DNA from: Phyllobacterium chamaecytisi | GTDB taxonomy: Bacteria > Pseudomonadota > Alphaproteobacteria > Rhizobiales > Rhizobiaceae | Assembly: GCF_020164455.1 (NCBI RefSeq) | Contig: NZ_JAIQWW010000008.1 | Coordinates: 1 to 64,000 of the forward strand | DNA: 64,000 bases | Direction of reading: 5' to 3' | Shown here: positions 44,687-53,217 of the stretch, piece by piece | Numbering within the stretch: the stretch's first letter is position 1 | How the letters are laid out: each line of letters begins with the position of its first letter | The notes under the pieces: generated by a model | Databases searched by the model: none | The model's input: only the letters and a program-made list of their open reading frames with translations | Told to the model about the DNA's origin: nothing | Program-made: the position numbers and the translations under genes

Positions 44687-45777
44687 TCTTCCATCACAAG
44701 GCAGAGAATTTCGGCCATGTTCGTCTCTCGGGACATTTTCGCGAGGCCTGCACCCCCAATGACGTGTTGGCGGACGCTGAAGCGCTCGTGGGCCAACTGC
44801 CGCCGGAACCGCCCAATGGCGAGCCTGACAACGCCGGGCAGGAGTGGATTACCTCGGTCTTTCTCGACCTGATTTGGCCAAAATACCGGCCGGACGTCAC
44901 GGTTCTTTCCTATGGCGAACCCGACACCACCTCTCATTTTCATGGAACTGGAGCCGCCGCGACGCGCGGTATCATCGCCCGTTGTGACAGCGAGTTTGGA
45001 CGCGTACTTGACTGGTGGGAAGCGGAAGGGCGCGCAGAAGACGTGCAAATCATTGCGATCTCTGACCATGGTCACATCACGGGCCATTCACGTGGTTCGG
45101 TGATCGACAGTCTGCGCGAAGCCGGTTTCCGGCCTGGCATCGTACCTGCTTCGGATGTCGATGTGGTGGTCGTACCGGGACAGGTCGGCGCGCTCTATCT
45201 CGCCGATCCAAGCGACAGACAGATCGCCCGATTCGTGGCGAGGATCATGAGCGAGCCCTGGTGCGGGCCGGTCTTCACGCGCGCAAAGAACGAGAAGGAG
45301 GGCATCGCCCCGGGAAGCCTGGGCAGTCATCTGGTCTTTGCTGATCATGCGCGTGCACCAGACATCTCCTTCTCATTTCGAGCCGATGATGGTGTCGACC
45401 CGTTTGGGCTCATCGGCAGAACGTTCTATGATAACGACCGCCGCATCGGACTCGGCGTCCATGGCGGATTGCATCCCAAGGAGCTCACCGCCCTTGGCAT
45501 TATCGCCGGCTCGGCAGTCGCCGCGCCGGGTTCTGTCTCCACGGTCCCCTCGGGAATCTGCGATTTTGCTCCGACCATTCTTCACCTTCTCGGGATCGCC
45601 GAGCCAAACACAATGACGGGCCGCGTCTTACATGAGGTGCTTGAAAATGCATCGCAGGCGATTCCTTACGTCCGGACCGAAGCCTCCGAGGCTACGCTCG
45701 GCGGATTCCGGCAGGTTCTTCGGCGTGTTCAGGTCGGAAACGCTACCTATATCGAGAGCGGCACGGCGGAGAGTTAG
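44305..45777 (+). CDS. NPP-type phosphodiesterase, alkaline phosphatase superfamily (cassette 2)
   Basis: 490 residues from the ATG at 44305. Metal and nucleophile sites in order: SFDGLRPDL (Asp9), YPSETRSAFPSLVTG (Thr45 as nucleophile), YGEPDTTSHFHGTG, ISDHGHITG and GVHGGLHPKE. This is the two-metal set of nucleotide pyrophosphatase/phosphodiesterases and of phosphonoacetate hydrolase. No signal peptide is seen, so it should act in the cytoplasm on imported material. It is the last gene of cassette 2. Likely reactions: hydrolysis of a phospho- or phosphonodiester, or of a phosphono-carboxylate; sequence alone does not decide. Confidence 0.88.
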   Translation: MRFLIISFDGLRPDLVSPDLTPNLYRLQSLGVTLSEHRTIYPSETRSAFPSLVTGATTRRHGMVGNQYVDRSVTPSRCIDTSDAVLLRKLDLESGGRLMSAPTLGEILAAEGRSMAVLATNTPGTTRFFHHKAENFGHVRLSGHFREACTPNDVLADAEALVGQLPPEPPNGEPDNAGQEWITSVFLDLIWPKYRPDVTVLSYGEPDTTSHFHGTGAAATRGIIARCDSEFGRVLDWWEAEGRAEDVQIIAISDHGHITGHSRGSVIDSLREAGFRPGIVPASDVDVVVVPGQVGALYLADPSDRQIARFVARIMSEPWCGPVFTRAKNEKEGIAPGSLGSHLVFADHARAPDISFSFRADDGVDPFGLIGRTFYDNDRRIGLGVHGGLHPKELTALGIIAGSAVAAPGSVSTVPSGICDFAPTILHLLGIAEPNTMTGRVLHEVLENASQAIPYVRTEASEATLGGFRQVLRRVQVGNATYIESGTAES

Positions 45778-46147
45778 TCGACGTCGCTCGTGTTCAATCG
45801 AACTTAGGCGACAGTGGGGCTGTTTTCAGCCGTCTTTTTTCCTCCGCCATAGGCTGCACATGACTGGTGTGGCGGTACGACACTCGGACAGGCGAAGAGC
45901 ATAATGGAATAAATTTGCGCGACCATTTGCGAGCCCTGCCTCTATCAAAACGATATTTTCATTAGTGGAGTTATGCCATGTCGCAACTAGATGCCAGCCA
46001 ATCCGGGACACCGCCGAATGCCGTTCCTTGACGTTTTTCGAGACTTCGTAGGCAGTAGACATGCCTCGATGGCCCGTTTTTCCAATCACAAGATGGCGGA
46101 CTATATTACTTGTGGCAATTTGTCGGGATTATCAGACGAGAATATGG

Positions 46148-46216
46148 GTGCACCATGGCCGCCCTGATCGTGTTATCATTGATGGCAGCCAGACAAACCG
46201 CGAAGCGATCATCTTC
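46148..46216 (+). pseudogene. IS6-family transposase fragment
   Basis: The frame reads HHGRPDRVIIDGSQTNREAI, which matches the DDE-domain region RVVIDGSQTN of IS6/IS26-family transposases. The sequence leaves the family pattern at both sides and no terminal repeats are seen. Confidence 0.7.
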
Positions 46217-46556
46217 TCGACGAGCTCACCTATCCGGACGCCCGCGCTTCCCGACAAAATGTTGAGGATCTTCTGATGTCGCGTAGAGCTGAATGTTATT
46301 TGGTGTCTCGAGTCGTCGGTTTGATCTGTCATCGGATATTGCGCAAATTCTAACCTGTTTTGTCAGCCTCGGTTTCTATCGCAAAGAGCTGACCGGTACC
46401 ACCTCAAACGACTTCGTTTCAGCAATCACCACAGTACCGATGTACCGCAAGAAACCGCACAGCCGCATAGCTGAAGTGATTTCGAGTTCTCATCTGACAG
46501 ACATCCCCGATGTTTGCCGCCGACACGCTGATTAGTCGTATCGACACGCAGTCGCT

Positions 46557-46731
46557 GCTGGGGCCGGTTACTTTCTCAGGGTATTCCACCACGCCGACAT
46601 CGGTACGCAGCAAGGTGGCGTTATCGGCCCACTGCTCGCCAATATCGCCTTGCACGGCATAGAAGCCACGGTTGGTGTGAAATACATCAGTCGCGGCGAC
46701 AATGTCGGCAAGCGGTGGGCAACCATGACGC
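46557..46731 (+). pseudogene. Group II intron reverse transcriptase/maturase fragment
   Basis: The frame reads AGYFLRVFHHADIGTQQGGV and IGPLLANIALHGIEATVGVK, then YISRGDNVGK. This is the RT segment around GTPQGGVISPLLANIALHG of bacterial group II intron-encoded proteins. The YADD motif and the rest are missing. Confidence 0.82.
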
Positions 46732-46737
46732 ACAATC

Positions 46738-46850
46738 GTCGACGTCACCAAGGACACGACCAGGCTTTACGCCAGCGACCATGACGTTTTCCTGTTTCTG
46801 TTGGATGACACCCACCCGATCGAAACGGGGCGACTGCCGAATGGAGAGCC
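46738..46850 (+). pseudogene. Unidentified gene fragment (DVFLFLLDDTHPIETG)
   Basis: The frame gives VDVTKDTTRLYASDHDVFLF then LLDDTHPIETGRLPNGEP before running into ISL3-like sequence. The composition is protein-like and it faintly recalls plasmid DUF932 proteins, but I cannot assign it with confidence. Confidence 0.3.
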
Positions 46851-46976
46851 GGGCCCTTCCAGAATTATCTCTTTCGTCGCTGGAACGAAGGATGTCACAA
46901 CGGTCGACAGCTTATGTCGGAGGTTATAACTCAGGGGTTCAAAGGGAGCCGTGCGACCGTTACCGATGGACCGTAG
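46851..46976 (+). pseudogene. ISL3-family transposase fragment
   Basis: The frame reads NYLFRRWNEGCHNGRQLMSE and VITQGFKGSRATV before a stop at 46974. RWNEGCHNGRQL and GFKGSRATV are typical of the DNA-binding middle part of ISL3-family transposases. The catalytic parts are missing. Confidence 0.7.
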
Positions 46977-47110
46977 CCCTGAAGAAGCGGCTCTCACGAG
47001 ATGCTCCTAGGAACGACCTCTGCAAAATCGCCTATCTGCGGCGGTAGGCAATTTATTGCACGCCCAACAACAATGTAGGCTTGGCGCCGTGCGGTCAGAA
47101 GCCACGGACC

Positions 47111-47671
47111 CTATGCTCGATCGAAATCGCAGATGGCTTGCACCAAATGTTCGCCGCCAATTTGAGGCGCCCTGGAATTGTCGATCTGCAAAGCCCTTTC
47201 GCCATTGACCGAAACTTGACTGTTTCTCAGAAGGCGCAGTATAATCGCATCTTTCGTCTCGCGGCCCCGTGCCGCAAGCCTTTGAGCGCGAATTGCGGGT
47301 GGAACTGTGATGCTTAGGACGAGTAGGTCTGGATAGCGTTGACGGGCCACTTCCAGCATGGCGCGCGAGACGTTGGCGACAACGACATCGCCGCGTTCCA
47401 GCCATATGTCAATTTCTGATGATATGCCGTAGCGGTGACCATGGGCTTGCCAGTGGAGAGCAAACCCTCCCCGGACGACACGCCTTTCGAATTCGTCGTC
47501 TTGAACGGCCTCGTGGAATTCGCCTGTTGTCACCGGGCGGTTGATGATACGGCGAACAAAGTGAACGCCGGGATCATCTCTGAGGCGCATTCGAGCGTAA
47601 TCAATCAGAGTGTCTTTGCCCGCGCCGCTCGCACCGACAACCAATACCAGCTTTCCAGCGATCGGGCTCAT
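47111..47671 (-). CDS. phnN: Ribose 1,5-bisphosphate phosphokinase PhnN
   Basis: 186 residues of the guanylate-kinase-like fold: P-loop VVGASGAGKDTLIDYAR, RRIINRPVTTGEFHEAVQ, ALHWQAHGHRYGI and VVVANVSRAML. It phosphorylates ribose 1,5-bisphosphate to PRPP, the salvage step after C-P bond cleavage. It overlaps the DUF1045 gene by 4 bases and is the last gene of the phn operon. A decayed second copy is at 35350-35910. Confidence 0.93.
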   Translation of the reverse strand: MSPIAGKLVLVVGASGAGKDTLIDYARMRLRDDPGVHFVRRIINRPVTTGEFHEAVQDDEFERRVVRGGFALHWQAHGHRYGISSEIDIWLERGDVVVANVSRAMLEVARQRYPDLLVLSITVPPAIRAQRLAARGRETKDAIILRLLRNSQVSVNGERALQIDNSRAPQIGGEHLVQAICDFDRA

Positions 47672-48393
47672 AAGGCTTTCCCATGAACCCGCTGGACGGA
47701 CAATTGTGGTCCTCTGAGTGGGAAGGTCAATCGCACATAAAACACGGATGTCGGGTTGTCCTGGACGAAAAGTGACAGGGTGTTCAACCTGTAGTCCTCA
47801 TCGAGATGGGTTTTAAAGATCGCGGTAAGACGCTCTCGTGTTTTGGGCTGAAGCGCCGCAGACAGGCGATCGCTCAGGGTCAGATGAAACCTGAAGCGAT
47901 CAAGGACGTATGGGTAACCCCAACACACGAGGTTGTTGATCTCGATCTCGTCCAGGGACCGATCCATGCGCCGCTGAAGTTCAGCCTCGTTCATCGGAGC
48001 CCTGAAGCGATCGAACTCCTGGACAACGCGCGAGGCGAAGCCACGCAGGGCCGGCGACGGAAAAGCTGGAACAAGAGCAAAGAAGCCATCGATCAGACCG
48101 ATCCGCAGCGGGCCGATCGGGCATGAGGGGCAGACGGCTGCGAAAGTTCGCAGAGCGTCTTCCAATGCCACGAGCGAGCAATCGCTTGCCAACCGGAAGG
48201 GGGCCTTCAACGTCGCATGGAAGCCGTAGCGGTAGGGCTCGGACACTGGTTCTGTATATGCCTTAAGCGCGCTCGGGTTGGTGCTCTTATCAAATGCGTC
48301 GCGCCCGAGCCATTCAAAGGCAGCCTTCGTCAGCGGGTGGTTCCGGCCTGGCGTATAGTAGATCGCATAGCGAGGGGAGGGAGCGCCAGGCAC
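47668..48393 (-). CDS. DUF1045 phosphonate-metabolism protein, 2H phosphoesterase fold
   Basis: 241 residues, starting RYAIYYTPGRNHPLTKAAFE, a protein family found in phn operons. Two HxT motifs, GFHATLKAPF and RFHLTLSDRL, mark the 2H phosphoesterase active site. The operon has no phnP, whose product opens the 5-phosphoribosyl 1,2-cyclic phosphate made by C-P lyase, so DUF1045 may do that step before PhnN. That substitution is inference from fold and context. It overlaps phnM by one base and phnN by four. Confidence 0.85.
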   Translation of the reverse strand: MPGAPSPRYAIYYTPGRNHPLTKAAFEWLGRDAFDKSTNPSALKAYTEPVSEPYRYGFHATLKAPFRLASDCSLVALEDALRTFAAVCPSCPIGPLRIGLIDGFFALVPAFPSPALRGFASRVVQEFDRFRAPMNEAELQRRMDRSLDEIEINNLVCWGYPYVLDRFRFHLTLSDRLSAALQPKTRERLTAIFKTHLDEDYRLNTLSLFVQDNPTSVFYVRLTFPLRGPQLSVQRVHGKAL

Positions 48394-49547
48394 TATAGCC
48401 CCCTGACGCTGCCGTCGGACCAGATCTTGCGGCCGCCGCGGATTGTTGCGCGTAGGCGCGGCATGCTGCCCCGCTCGGCAACGACCAGATCGGCACGTAA
48501 ACCTTCGGCGATGCGGCCGCGGTCGGCAAAACCAAGCGCCTTAGCTGGATTGGCCGTTGCCAAGGCCACGGAGGCGGGAAGCCCGCCGCTGCCGATGTCG
48601 CTGAGCGCCAACAGGGCCGGAAGAATAGCGGAGGGATGGTAATCGCTGGCGAGGATATCGAGGACGCCGTGTTCATAGGCTTCGCGGGCCGACAGGTTGC
48701 CTGAGTAGGAGACGCCGCGCAGCGCGTTAGGCGCCCCCATGGCCGTCGCCAATCCCTGCCTCCTCGCTTCGGCGGCGACCTCGAACGTAATCGGGAATTC
48801 GCTGATCGCCGCGCCAAGACCATGCATCAGTGCCACCTTTTCGAGCGTGTCATCATCGTGGGATGCCAGCGGTACCGCGCGCGTTCTTGCCAGGTTTGCG
48901 AGATCCGTCACCACATGCATACTGTCGCCGCCGGCGGCGTTGTCAGACATACGCTTCCTGACGAGCTCTGCCGCCGCGCTTTCAATGATCCCATGCTGTT
49001 TCGCCACGTGGGCAACATGTTTTTCGATGTCGCGATACTGACCTTGGCCAGGTGTGTGGTCCATCAAAGAAATCAGTCCGACCGCACCGGCGTTCAGCAG
49101 CCGTTCCACTGTGGGCAATGCAGATGGAAACGTGACTTCAATTCGCGCATGGACATGGTGATCGACGAGAAGCTCATCTCGCATGCCAGTAAGCGCACCA
49201 ATCATCGCGCACGTGTGTTCGATAGAGCGAATATTTCCATAGATCTCCGGCTGAAACGACAGCGCCGCGAAGGCAGTCGTCACACCGCAGGAGGCGAGTT
49301 TTCGGTCGAGATCGTAGATCCCGAGCGCGAGCGGCATGCGCACGTTGACGCGTGGCTCGACTTCCTTCTCTATCATATCGCCGTGCATATCGACGAAGCC
49401 GGGCAGTAGAAGTCTACCATTGCCTTCGACGGCCGCGTCGGCAACCGGCCTTTCCTTGATTTCGGCGATGACCCCGCCTTCGATCCTCAATGCGCCTTGC
49501 TCGATAACGCGATCTTCAAGGACGATCTCAAAATTATTCAACCACAT
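48393..49547 (-). CDS. phnM: PhnM-type amidohydrolase (ribose 1-phosphonate 5-triphosphate diphosphatase)
   Basis: 384 residues from the ATG at 49547 (MWLNNFEIVLEDRVIEQGAL). Metal ligands and conserved segments: LPGFVDMHGDMIEKEVEPR, VDHHVHARIE, SLMDHTPGQGQ, LASHDDDT and ASDYHPSAIL. PhnM removes pyrophosphate from the ribosyl triphosphate phosphonate before C-P lyase acts. HGDMIEKEVEPR differs from the HTDNL pattern of E. coli PhnM and marks a distinct PhnM subgroup. It lies 95 bases after phnL. Confidence 0.9.
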   Translation of the reverse strand: MWLNNFEIVLEDRVIEQGALRIEGGVIAEIKERPVADAAVEGNGRLLLPGFVDMHGDMIEKEVEPRVNVRMPLALGIYDLDRKLASCGVTTAFAALSFQPEIYGNIRSIEHTCAMIGALTGMRDELLVDHHVHARIEVTFPSALPTVERLLNAGAVGLISLMDHTPGQGQYRDIEKHVAHVAKQHGIIESAAAELVRKRMSDNAAGGDSMHVVTDLANLARTRAVPLASHDDDTLEKVALMHGLGAAISEFPITFEVAAEARRQGLATAMGAPNALRGVSYSGNLSAREAYEHGVLDILASDYHPSAILPALLALSDIGSGGLPASVALATANPAKALGFADRGRIAEGLRADLVVAERGSMPRLRATIRGGRKIWSDGSVRGL

Positions 49548-49642
49548 GATCTTGTTCCGTTGCTGGATGCACGAAGCTGTCACCGACCTTGTCCCGACCG
49601 TCGGCAACCAGCTTCCTTGTTCAGGCGAGAGGTTCGCGCGCT

Positions 49643-50377
49643 TCAGCGCTCGCCGTCCTCGACCCTGATGGCCTTCAGGTGGATTTCGCGGTCGATGAGG
49701 TCGGCCACGTCTTCCGGGTGGTGGAACACGCCAATCATTGCGACGCCGGCTGCCTTGAGTTCGGTTAGCCGGTCGACCAGTGCTCTGCGAGCGTCGCGGT
49801 CAAGCGACGCGGTCGGCTCGTCGAGCAGCAACAGGCGCTGCGGCAGGATGAGCGCGCGGGCGAGGTTGACCTTCTGCTGCTCACCCCCGGAGAAGGTTGA
49901 CGGATAAGCGGCCCAAAGCTGCTTCTTCACACCGAAGGCATCCAGCCAGCGGCGTGCCTCGACAAGGGCTTGCGCATGCGGGGTACCTGCCTGCCTGAGC
50001 GGTTCGGCGACGACCTCTTCGGCCGCGACACGTGGCCGGGCATTGAGGAATTGGGTGACGAAGCCGATTTCCCGGCGACGCAACATGGCAATATCGACAT
50101 CGGCCGCCGAGGCAAGATCGATGATGCCTTCGCGGGTGTGATAAAACACGTGACCGGCGCGCGGCAGGTAAGAGCGATAGAGCGTACGCAGCAGCGTCGA
50201 CTTGCCGGCGCCATTTTCGCCTTTCAGCAGGATGAATTCACCTTCGCCAAGTTCGAACTGGATGTTTTCGAATGCGAAGAGCGTACGCTTGAGGTGATGC
50301 ATCTCGAATTGCTTCGAGAGGCCGTCGACACGGAGCACAAGCGCCGATGTCTTGGGAGTAGAAACCTGGATGTTCAT
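49643..50377 (-). CDS. phnL: C-P lyase complex ABC protein PhnL
   Basis: 244 residues from the ATG at 50377 (MNIQVSTPKTSALVLRVDGL). Walker A KGENGAGKSTLLRTLYRSY, Q-loop FVTQFLN, signature FSGGEQQKVNLARAL, Walker B LLLLDEPTASLD and FHHPEDV. PhnL is an ABC-type ATPase that associates with the C-P lyase core and PhnK and is not a transporter part. It follows phnK by 14 bases. Confidence 0.93.
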   Translation of the reverse strand: MNIQVSTPKTSALVLRVDGLSKQFEMHHLKRTLFAFENIQFELGEGEFILLKGENGAGKSTLLRTLYRSYLPRAGHVFYHTREGIIDLASAADVDIAMLRRREIGFVTQFLNARPRVAAEEVVAEPLRQAGTPHAQALVEARRWLDAFGVKKQLWAAYPSTFSGGEQQKVNLARALILPQRLLLLDEPTASLDRDARRALVDRLTELKAAGVAMIGVFHHPEDVADLIDREIHLKAIRVEDGER

Positions 50378-50391
50378 ATCGATGTCTTCCC

Positions 50392-51219
50392 TCAAAGCTC
50401 GGCGTGAACGAGCTGCTGGGTGTAGGCGTGTTGCGGATCCTGGAAGATCTGGTCGGCCAGACCTTGTTCGACCACCAAGCCGCGGCGCATTACCATGACC
50501 CGGTCGGCCATGGTGCGGATGACGCCGAGATCGTGCGACACCAGCACCATCGTGATTGCCCGGTCGCGCTGCAGCCGCTTCAGCGTATCGAGCACAAGCG
50601 CCTGAACGCTGACGTCGAGGCCGGTGGTCGGTTCGTCGAGCAGTAGCACAGCGGGCTCCAGTGCAATGGCCTTGGCGAGTTGGACGCGCTGCTGCATGCC
50701 ACCGGACAGTTCGCACGGCGTGGCATCCATCCGTTCGGTCGGAAACTCCGACGCTGCGAGGGACTGGCGTGCCCGTTCGCGCAGCTCGGCGAAGTTACGA
50801 TTTCCGGCAATCAGCAGGCGTTCGGCGACATTGCCGCTGCTCGTGTGGTTCATCAACAGACCGAGATGCGGGTTCTGGTAGACGATTCCGATATGATGGG
50901 CGCGCAGCATGCGCCGCTCGAAGCGGTCGAGGTCAAAGAGGTTGCGATCTTGGTGACCTGGCAGCACAAGGTTATAGGACCCCGTATCCGGCGTGTCTTC
51001 CAGGTTCATCATCCTGAGCAAGGTCGACTTGCCGGAACCGGACTCGCCGACGATCCCAAGCACCTCGCCGGGATAGACCGTGACATCGACGCCACCGAGC
51101 GCCTTGACGTCGCCGAAGCTCTTCGAAATTCCGCGCATGGTCATGATCGGCTCGGCCAGCATGAGCCGCGGCGGCTGGCGTTTAGGAACCGCCGGAGTAT
51201 CCACATTAAGCGCGGTCAT
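50392..51219 (-). CDS. phnK: C-P lyase complex ABC protein PhnK
   Basis: 275 residues. Walker A GESGSGKSTLLRMMNLEDTP, IGIVYQNPHLGLLMNHTSSG, signature LSGGMQQRVQLAKAIALEP and Walker B LLLDEPTTGLD. MNHTSSGNVAERLL and the following region are PhnK-specific. In E. coli PhnK docks on PhnJ. The start overlaps the PhnJ end by 14 bases. The N-terminus has an extra 25 residues before the ABC fold. It is well conserved in contrast to PhnJ. Confidence 0.93.
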   Translation of the reverse strand: MTALNVDTPAVPKRQPPRLMLAEPIMTMRGISKSFGDVKALGGVDVTVYPGEVLGIVGESGSGKSTLLRMMNLEDTPDTGSYNLVLPGHQDRNLFDLDRFERRMLRAHHIGIVYQNPHLGLLMNHTSSGNVAERLLIAGNRNFAELRERARQSLAASEFPTERMDATPCELSGGMQQRVQLAKAIALEPAVLLLDEPTTGLDVSVQALVLDTLKRLQRDRAITMVLVSHDLGVIRTMADRVMVMRRGLVVEQGLADQIFQDPQHAYTQQLVHAEL

Positions 51220-52129
51220 CAGTCATCCTTCCGTTCTTGTACCAGGTGTCGCCGATCTCGACCGGCTCGCCTTCCGCCTTGCGGATGTGCTTGATGCCGA
51301 AATGGCTGTCGGAGAGTTCATAGGCCGAGGAGCCGTCTTCCTGCGGCAGCTCATTCACGAAGTAGCCAGTGACATTGCTGCGGTAGCAGGTCTTGTCGTG
51401 GTGATCCTCGACGCGATAGGGCACATCATCGAAAACAAGCGGTTCGACTTTTGTGTAGGGGGGGACGGCGTAGAGCCGTTTCTCGCGTCCGGCGGACAGG
51501 ATGGTGAGGTGGTCCGCCTGATTGAGCTTCGGCACATCCCAGCGCGGGATGGGCGAGGGCGTGATCACATAGCGGCCGTTGACGAGACTGGGATACTCTG
51601 CGCCCTGCATAATGCGCCCGGACTTGACGAGCTGTTCGTAGAGGACGAGCCAGAGCTGGCCGTAGTCGGCGTCGCCATGCATGTCGCGTGCAATCGATAT
51701 GTCCGGCTGCACGGGGCGTAGCGGCTCCGGATTTGGCACCTGCAGCACGAGCACCTGATCCTCCCGGAGCTTTTCCTCCGGAATGCGATGGCGCGACTGG
51801 ACGATCGTGGCTTTGCCCGTGTCCTCGGTTTCGACTACGCCCCCGACGCGACCGAAGAACTTGCGAATGCTGCTGGCATTGACGGAATCGTCCGCACCCT
51901 GGTCGATCACCTTGACGACCGAAGCCGGTTTCAAAAGCGTCAGTGTCACCTGCAGACCGCCGGTCCCCCAACCGCGCGCCATCGGCACCTCGCGGCTCGC
52001 ATAGGGTACCTGACAACCTGGAATGGCGATGGCTTTCAAAATGCGCCGGCGCAGTTCGCGCTTGGCGGATTCATCGAGGAAGCCATAGTTGAAAGCAGCC
52101 CACGGCTTGGTCAGTTCTTGGAGCTTCAC
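51206..52129 (-). CDS. phnJ: PhnJ homologue lacking most of the Fe-S cluster cysteines
   Basis: 307 residues, homologous to C-P lyase PhnJ over the whole length: FNYGFLDESAKRELRRRILK, AIAIPGCQVPY, ARGWGTGGLQVTL, VIDQGADDSVNASSIRKFF, IPEPLR-like NPEPLRP and AVPPYTKVEPLVFDD. In E. coli four Cys (241, 244, 266, 272) hold the 4Fe-4S cluster and act in catalysis. The equivalent region here reads KTCYRSNVTGYF and AYELSDSHFG: only the first Cys (248) remains; Ser251, Leu272 and Gly278 replace the others. The radical Gly is kept (Gly38), with a new Cys39 beside it. The frame is intact and overlaps phnI by 4 bases. Normal radical-SAM chemistry seems impossible. Confidence 0.9.
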   Translation of the reverse strand: MKLQELTKPWAAFNYGFLDESAKRELRRRILKAIAIPGCQVPYASREVPMARGWGTGGLQVTLTLLKPASVVKVIDQGADDSVNASSIRKFFGRVGGVVETEDTGKATIVQSRHRIPEEKLREDQVLVLQVPNPEPLRPVQPDISIARDMHGDADYGQLWLVLYEQLVKSGRIMQGAEYPSLVNGRYVITPSPIPRWDVPKLNQADHLTILSAGREKRLYAVPPYTKVEPLVFDDVPYRVEDHHDKTCYRSNVTGYFVNELPQEDGSSAYELSDSHFGIKHIRKAEGEPVEIGDTWYKNGRMTDDRA

Positions 52130-53217
52130 AGCGCCACCTCCTGTTCTTTGGTTGGCAGTTTCTTTGCGCCGGTCGCAGCGGTTGCAGCGTTACCGTTCGC
52201 CTTGGCGTCACGGATTGCGTCGAGAGCCGATTGGAACGTGACGTAATGCGGTAGCTTGAAATGAATGCAGAAGCCTGAGCTTTCGACCGGCTCGGTGTGG
52301 TAGAGCACGAATTCCTCGGTGGAGGCGGGATGAGCATCAGGCCGGGTAGAGGCGAGATCGAGGGCCGCCGCGGCAATGACCTTGACCTCGTTCCAGCCGA
52401 AGGTGGCCGAGAAGCCAAGCTCCAGGCTCTTCGACTTGGAGATGATCTCGGCCTGGCTAACACGCACGCGGCCAGCGCTGAAGACTGTGCCGCGCGGGTG
52501 GCGCAGCCGTACCGGAGCTTCGCCAAGACGCAACTCATTGACCGTTGGGTGGACATCGCCATAACCGCGCATGGTTGAATAACCAAGCGCCAGCGTGCCG
52601 CCGGTATCGGCTCTCGCCAAGCTTTGCAGCTTATGGGCTCGGGGTGCTGGGAATAGCAAAGGTTCACGCGTCAGATCAGGGATTTTTTCTGGCGAGACTG
52701 TTTCGACCGGGTGATCAGCGATCAGCCCTTGCGCCTTTTGCCAGTCCGTCAAGGAGGGTTGCGTTGCGGGTGCAGGTTCAGCGGCCGGGATGACCGGCTC
52801 GGGCGTGTAATCTTCTCCCATCAACACGTGGACCTGCAGCAAGCGGTGCGAATAGTCCAGGGTCGGCCCAAGGATCTGGCCACCCGGAATGTCCTTGAAG
52901 GCCGCTGAGACGCGACGAACCGTGAAGAGGTCCGGCTGCGTGACGGGCTCGGCGATGGCGATGCGCGGCTGTGTCGTGCGGTAGGCACGCAAGAGCAGGA
53001 CTGCTTCATAAAGGTCGCCGCCCGCCTGGGCGAGCGCAAGTGCCGCCAAATCCGGTTCGTAGAGCGAGGCTTCGCCCATGAGGCGGTCGACAAGATAGGG
53101 AAAATTGTCACGAACAGTCTCGACTCTGTCCCTGGTAATGGTTCCGAGATCGCTGCGGAACAGCCGCTCCGCCTGTTCGATAGCGTGTTCTCCGCCACGG
53201 GTTGCCACATAGGCCAT
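52126..53217 (-). CDS. phnI: C-P lyase complex subunit PhnI
   Basis: 363 residues: MAYVATRGGEHAIEQAERLF, VLLLRAYRTTQPRIAIAEPV, AFKDIPGGQILGPTLDYSHR, STMRGYGDVHPTVNELRLG and SSGFCIHFKLPHYVTFQSA. PhnI with PhnG and PhnH transfers the phosphonate to the ribose of a nucleoside triphosphate. His319 and His324 in IHFKLPHY correspond to the metal-binding pair (328 and 333 in E. coli) at the PhnI/PhnJ interface and are kept. The GYG-to-FGW segment near residue 280 is more divergent than usual. It overlaps phnH by one base. Confidence 0.92.
   Translation of the reverse strand: MAYVATRGGEHAIEQAERLFRSDLGTITRDRVETVRDNFPYLVDRLMGEASLYEPDLAALALAQAGGDLYEAVLLLRAYRTTQPRIAIAEPVTQPDLFTVRRVSAAFKDIPGGQILGPTLDYSHRLLQVHVLMGEDYTPEPVIPAAEPAPATQPSLTDWQKAQGLIADHPVETVSPEKIPDLTREPLLFPAPRAHKLQSLARADTGGTLALGYSTMRGYGDVHPTVNELRLGEAPVRLRHPRGTVFSAGRVRVSQAEIISKSKSLELGFSATFGWNEVKVIAAAALDLASTRPDAHPASTEEFVLYHTEPVESSGFCIHFKLPHYVTFQSALDAIRDAKANGNAATAATGAKKLPTKEQEVAL

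Larger units (their letters stand above)
45778..47110. other. Mobile-element debris between cassette 2 and the phn operon
   Basis: No intact gene. Short protein-coding remnants of different elements lie in a row: an IS6-family transposase piece, a group II intron reverse transcriptase piece, an unidentified piece and an ISL3-family transposase piece, listed separately. The first 350 bases hold nothing I recognise. Repeated insertion and deletion at this boundary is the simplest reading. Confidence 0.65.

Noticed and set aside
50378-50716. Long N-terminal extension of PhnL
   Set aside because: It lies antisense or out of frame to phnK and has random composition; PhnL begins at the ATG at 50377.
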